From: Flectonema sp. DT1601
Taxonomy: Eukaryota; Euglenozoa; Diplonemea; Diplonemida; Diplonemidae
Reading direction: 5' to 3'
Assembly (NCBI GenBank): GCA_964019425.1
Contig: OZ025785.1
Location: 1,449,501-1,513,500 of the forward strand
DNA length: 64,000 nucleotides
Notes under the pieces: model-generated
Told to the model about the DNA's origin: nothing
Databases searched by the model: none
The model's input: only the letters and a program-made list of their open reading frames with translations
In this document: positions 60,829 through 64,000 of the stretch, piece after piece
Numbering within the stretch: the stretch's first letter is position 1
How the letters are laid out: each line of letters begins with the position of its first letter
Translations under genes and position numbers: made by a program

Positions 60829-63252
60829 ATGAGTGGAATATTAAGGGAAATAGAATATGCCCCGGAGCCCGAACTAGAGCCGGGAATGTTATTGGAGTTA
60901 GATGAGAATTCCCAATTATCATCTACATGTGATGTTAAGATGGAGGGTCTGTGCTACCATGGGATACCTATGAGATCGTGTGCGAATTGTAGCATGGCAG
61001 CACCATCAACACTCGGTCCTTTTAGAAGTGGTCTTGGTAATGGTCAATTTAGTGAGATGTCGGCAGCAACGAGAATGGCGAGTAAGATTAATAAGATTCA
61101 TCCTGACTTACTTGGGGCTTGTCCTCCTGCAGAAGCACAAAGAAGAGCAGCGAAGATATTAAGAGAATTGGCACCACAACCAGCAAGAGGTTATGAGCAG
61201 CCTATTAGACCTTCTCAGATTGATGAATCAAGTGATGAGTCATCAGAAGAAGAAAGTGAAGATATTCAGCCAGCTGCTGTTATTAAATCTCCAGCTCCGC
61301 CTTTCATAGTTCCGACTTATCGTCAAAACCAAACCCCAGTTAGAATTCCTCGTCAAACACCTCCACAACAACGAACACCTGAAACTTATAATGCGCATAC
61401 TCAAATGACTCCAAATACAACAATTCGTTCATCTCAACCTGTTGTTACACCTGTCCAACAATCAGCACCTACTCCAATGCCACCAGTCGTTATTAAGCAA
61501 GAAGATCTTAATGATCGATCTGTTTTTAATGTACCTCAGATTATTCAAGTTCCTGTTCATATTCCAGTACCAGTTCCAACTTATACTCCGATGACATTAC
61601 CCCCAGCACCTCGTAAGTGTGGACATGCAGAACGAGTTGCCAAGAGACAGGAGGAGGCAAAGATTGATGCTAAAGTAGATTTTCAAAAAGACTTAATTGA
61701 ACAGGCAAAGAGAGAACGAAGACTTGCTGAACAGGCAGCACAACACGCGGCAGCACAACGGGAAGCTGCAGAAGCAGCACTTCAAGCTGCCTGCATTCAT
61801 TCTAATGATATGGCTCATGTATTACATGCTAAACAAGAAGAGATTATGGCCCTCGCTCACAGAGAGCGACACGTTAATGAGACTGCAGCACTGCAGGCAC
61901 TGAGTAGACAGGAATTCGCCTTATCACGAGTTGAGAATGACAGAGCTGTGGTGGCTGCAGCAGCAGTGTCGGCACAAGAAGACAGAAAGAGAGCTGAATC
62001 AGCAATGCAGCAGGCGGGTAATTTAGTGGACGTGGCAATGAAGTTATTGACCGCTGCGAATGGACTTCAAAATACCCAACGCCATCCACCACCTGTTGTT
62101 CCTCAACTAGCTCCTGTTCTTGCCCAACCAGAGCCGCCTATGCCACAGCCTACAGTGTATCCTGTTGCTGATTTGAAGTCACCTGCCCCTTCTACAGTCT
62201 CCGTTGGCGAACAGCAGCCGTTGAAGGCTGAGATTTCAAACAGCGGGTTTTCCATCGACACAGAGTCTGATGGTCCGTCTCCACCTGACGGCAGCGACTA
62301 CCAACACACTCATCACACGATTCCTTCTCAACGTCAGCCTTCTGATTTAAATATTTCAGCTCAGGCTTCTGCAGAGTCTCAGTTACCAATTATACCAACT
62401 GACCCGAGTAGAAGTGTATTCATGTCGAGTGTTGCTCCACTCGCACATGTTAGTGGAACTGTGACACCTACAAACTCTTCGTACAATTCAATACCTCCTC
62501 CCTACACTACTGTTGAATGTTTTAGAGGTTTACAACCCTCAGAGGTAATCGCATCAGTTATTAATGGACCACCTGGTGTGCCTTCGCAATCTTCTATATC
62601 ACATCAAAAGATAAGAAGTGGATTAAAGATGCCAGTGTTGAAGATGCCATCAGCACCAGGAACTACTGTCGGGTCTGACAGCTGCAGTTATTCAGTTCCA
62701 CCAATTGAAGTTGATGAGCCTCGTAGTGAAGATGTTTTGAGACATCAAATTATTGTTCAGGAGAAGTCTTTTATCTCAATGAGTACTTCACTTCCATCTC
62801 AAGTAGAAGCAGATTTCATACCTCGAGACATGGAGTCGTTTAGAGATGAATCACCACCTCCAATCCCAGCTCATATAACTGACTCACCTCCTATTAGTCC
62901 TGGTGCTGTTAATATTTCTAAGAAATCAAATCAACATGAAGCTCTGGTCTCGGCTCTTCAAAAGGCAGAAGATCAACGACTTGAAGCAATCCTCAGAGCG
63001 AAGGAACTTGAGAGACGAGCATCTCAGGCAGAAGAGAAGTTACGATCGATGGAAGTGAATAAAGAAAATATTGCAAGCAGTCCAAAGGCTGCGACTACCT
63101 CAACAGTTCCATCTGCTGTTGGTCAACACATGAGAGGAATCAGTCCGAGTCGTAAACCTGCAGCTCCAAAACAACAGCCAGTTGTTCAAAAAAAGTATTG
63201 GAAAGATTTTCTAACAGAATGGGATCGACAAGCCAACATGCACAATCCTTAA
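60829..63252 (+). CDS. Unknown coiled-coil protein, 807 aa
   Basis: No family recognised. The N-terminus is acidic with a small Cys cluster (CYHGIPMRSCANC), then a conserved-looking segment (MASKINKIHPDLLGACPPAEAQRRAAKILREL). A Pro/Gln-rich stretch with TP sites follows. Residues ~265-405 form a long Ala/Glu/Arg-rich helix (for example EQAKRERRLAEQAAQHAAAQ), and a second shorter coiled coil lies near residues 700-745. The C-terminus ends KKYWKDFLTEWDRQANMHNP, a compact aromatic motif possibly used in docking. The architecture resembles cytoskeletal or basal-body scaffolds, which is inference only. Confidence 0.65.
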   Translation: MSGILREIEYAPEPELEPGMLLELDENSQLSSTCDVKMEGLCYHGIPMRSCANCSMAAPSTLGPFRSGLGNGQFSEMSAATRMASKINKIHPDLLGACPPAEAQRRAAKILRELAPQPARGYEQPIRPSQIDESSDESSEEESEDIQPAAVIKSPAPPFIVPTYRQNQTPVRIPRQTPPQQRTPETYNAHTQMTPNTTIRSSQPVVTPVQQSAPTPMPPVVIKQEDLNDRSVFNVPQIIQVPVHIPVPVPTYTPMTLPPAPRKCGHAERVAKRQEEAKIDAKVDFQKDLIEQAKRERRLAEQAAQHAAAQREAAEAALQAACIHSNDMAHVLHAKQEEIMALAHRERHVNETAALQALSRQEFALSRVENDRAVVAAAAVSAQEDRKRAESAMQQAGNLVDVAMKLLTAANGLQNTQRHPPPVVPQLAPVLAQPEPPMPQPTVYPVADLKSPAPSTVSVGEQQPLKAEISNSGFSIDTESDGPSPPDGSDYQHTHHTIPSQRQPSDLNISAQASAESQLPIIPTDPSRSVFMSSVAPLAHVSGTVTPTNSSYNSIPPPYTTVECFRGLQPSEVIASVINGPPGVPSQSSISHQKIRSGLKMPVLKMPSAPGTTVGSDSCSYSVPPIEVDEPRSEDVLRHQIIVQEKSFISMSTSLPSQVEADFIPRDMESFRDESPPPIPAHITDSPPISPGAVNISKKSNQHEALVSALQKAEDQRLEAILRAKELERRASQAEEKLRSMEVNKENIASSPKAATTSTVPSAVGQHMRGISPSRKPAAPKQQPVVQKKYWKDFLTEWDRQANMHNP

Positions 63253-64000
63253 AAAAAATATGTGAATTTTTCTAATTTTATTGAATTTGGGTTGTTCTTG
63301 ATTTTTTATTTTTATTTTTTACTCCTGTAGCCGCTGCTTTTCCTGCTTAATGATTTACTTCAGGTATTTCCATTAGCATAGTGAATATTAGCGAAGCTAT
63401 TTACTGTTTTTTTATTTTCCCTCCTATCACAAGAAGTTGTTTAGAGCTGTGGTGGTGTTCTGTTTCTTGTTGATCAGATTTGTTTACCATCACATGTCAT
63501 CACTCCATGCGAACTTTAATGTTTGCGCGCGACCGTATCATTCCTTCGTGAGAATAAAGGGTGTAGAAAAAAAACTTTTATTCATGTCTCTGAAAATAGA
63601 AAAAAAAAAAAAAAAAATTAGTTTTTTATAATAAATTATTATATGTGTGATGTTGTTGTTATTTATTTTAATTTTTTGATTTTAATTTTTTTTAAATTAA
63701 TTTAACCCAAAAATAAAAAAAACGGACCAATTCTTTTGCAGTTCATGTCGCTTCCTTGAGATCTCTCTCCTCTGGGCAGCCAGCACAAGTTGTTTGTGCG
63801 CTTCAGTGCTCACTTTGATTATAATAAGATGGTTGTTTCCATTCGTAGTGTAGGAGCCTGATAGTCAAGGACTAACTAACTGCGTGTATATATTATATTT
63901 TGTTAAGAACAAAAACCTGTTTTAGTATCGGTGTTGTTGCTTTTCTTCCTCAAAAAAAACTCCTGTTCTCCTTCCCCGCCCCAGATAAATCTTTTCGTAT
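63253..64000. other. 3' flank and probable leader of a gene beyond the window
   Basis: No supported gene. Acceptor-like sites occur at about 63330 (TACTCCTGTAG), 63742 (TTTTGCAG) and 63984 (CTTCCCCGCCCCAG). The last suggests that another + strand gene starts just past the end. A 64-codon ORF at 63437 runs into an A run and is doubtful. Confidence 0.45.

Noticed and set aside
1-64000. Transposons, virus-derived elements, CRISPR arrays
   Set aside because: No reverse transcriptase, transposase, integrase or capsid-like frames, no long terminal repeats, and no regularly spaced repeats were seen.

Overview
This is nuclear DNA from a flagellated unicellular eukaryote. My best placement is Euglenozoa (kinetoplastid or diplonemid-like). 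That is an inference resting on four signs. Every convincing gene, about 22 of them, lies on the + strand. Nearly all are single long ORFs whose first ATG follows a pyrimidine tract plus AG by roughly 5-50 nt, which suggests trans-splice acceptors. Glucose-6-phosphate isomerase carries an N-terminal extension and ends in SHL, a peroxisome/glycosome signal, and an AidB-like acyl-CoA dehydrogenase ends in SKL. A dynein regulatory complex subunit (DRC4/GAS8) shows that a motile flagellum is present. Unlike kinetoplastids, several genes have ordinary GT-AG introns of 55-112 nt. The standard genetic code fits. Coding DNA is moderately AT-rich. Intergenic DNA is strongly AT-rich and full of pure T or A runs of 15-27 nt.

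Layout: 0.7-8.8 kb holds the AidB-like dehydrogenase, a large protein with two C-terminal zinc fingers, a small zinc-ribbon protein and a split elongin-B-like gene. 8.8-19.3 kb holds the isomerase, an F-box-like protein, a possible PH-like/coiled-coil protein and a BPI-plus-PqiA membrane protein. 19.3-24.5 kb is a gene-poor homopolymer-rich stretch. 24.5-36.2 kb holds JMJD4-like, DRC4, TMEM41/VTT, UBL-ankyrin, a C45-type Ntn hydrolase, a repeat-bearing unknown, a spliced spartin/senescence-like gene and a 59-aa ORF. 36.8-50.1 kb holds a papain-family protease with unusual Cys-rich repeats, a repeat-rich SP/TP protein, a small unknown, a spliced SGNH-like protein that appears to have lost catalytic residues, an LRR protein and a predicted myristoylated TPR protein. 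50.7-59.8 kb is one IP3-receptor-type Ca2+ channel gene. 60.8-63.3 kb is a coiled-coil unknown.

The most striking result is that the IP3-receptor-type channel begins with what reads as a caspase-like domain lacking both catalytic residues, so it may be a pseudo-caspase fused to a Ca2+ release channel. Second is a pair of related structured RNA candidates about 31 kb apart (29.06-29.17 and 60.35-60.47 kb), with a conserved block, a conserved 3' end, a compensating 5' hairpin and a shared closing stem. Third, two introns contain long complementary T and A tracts that could fold and bring their ends together. I saw no tRNA, rRNA, CRISPR array, transposon or virus-derived element.
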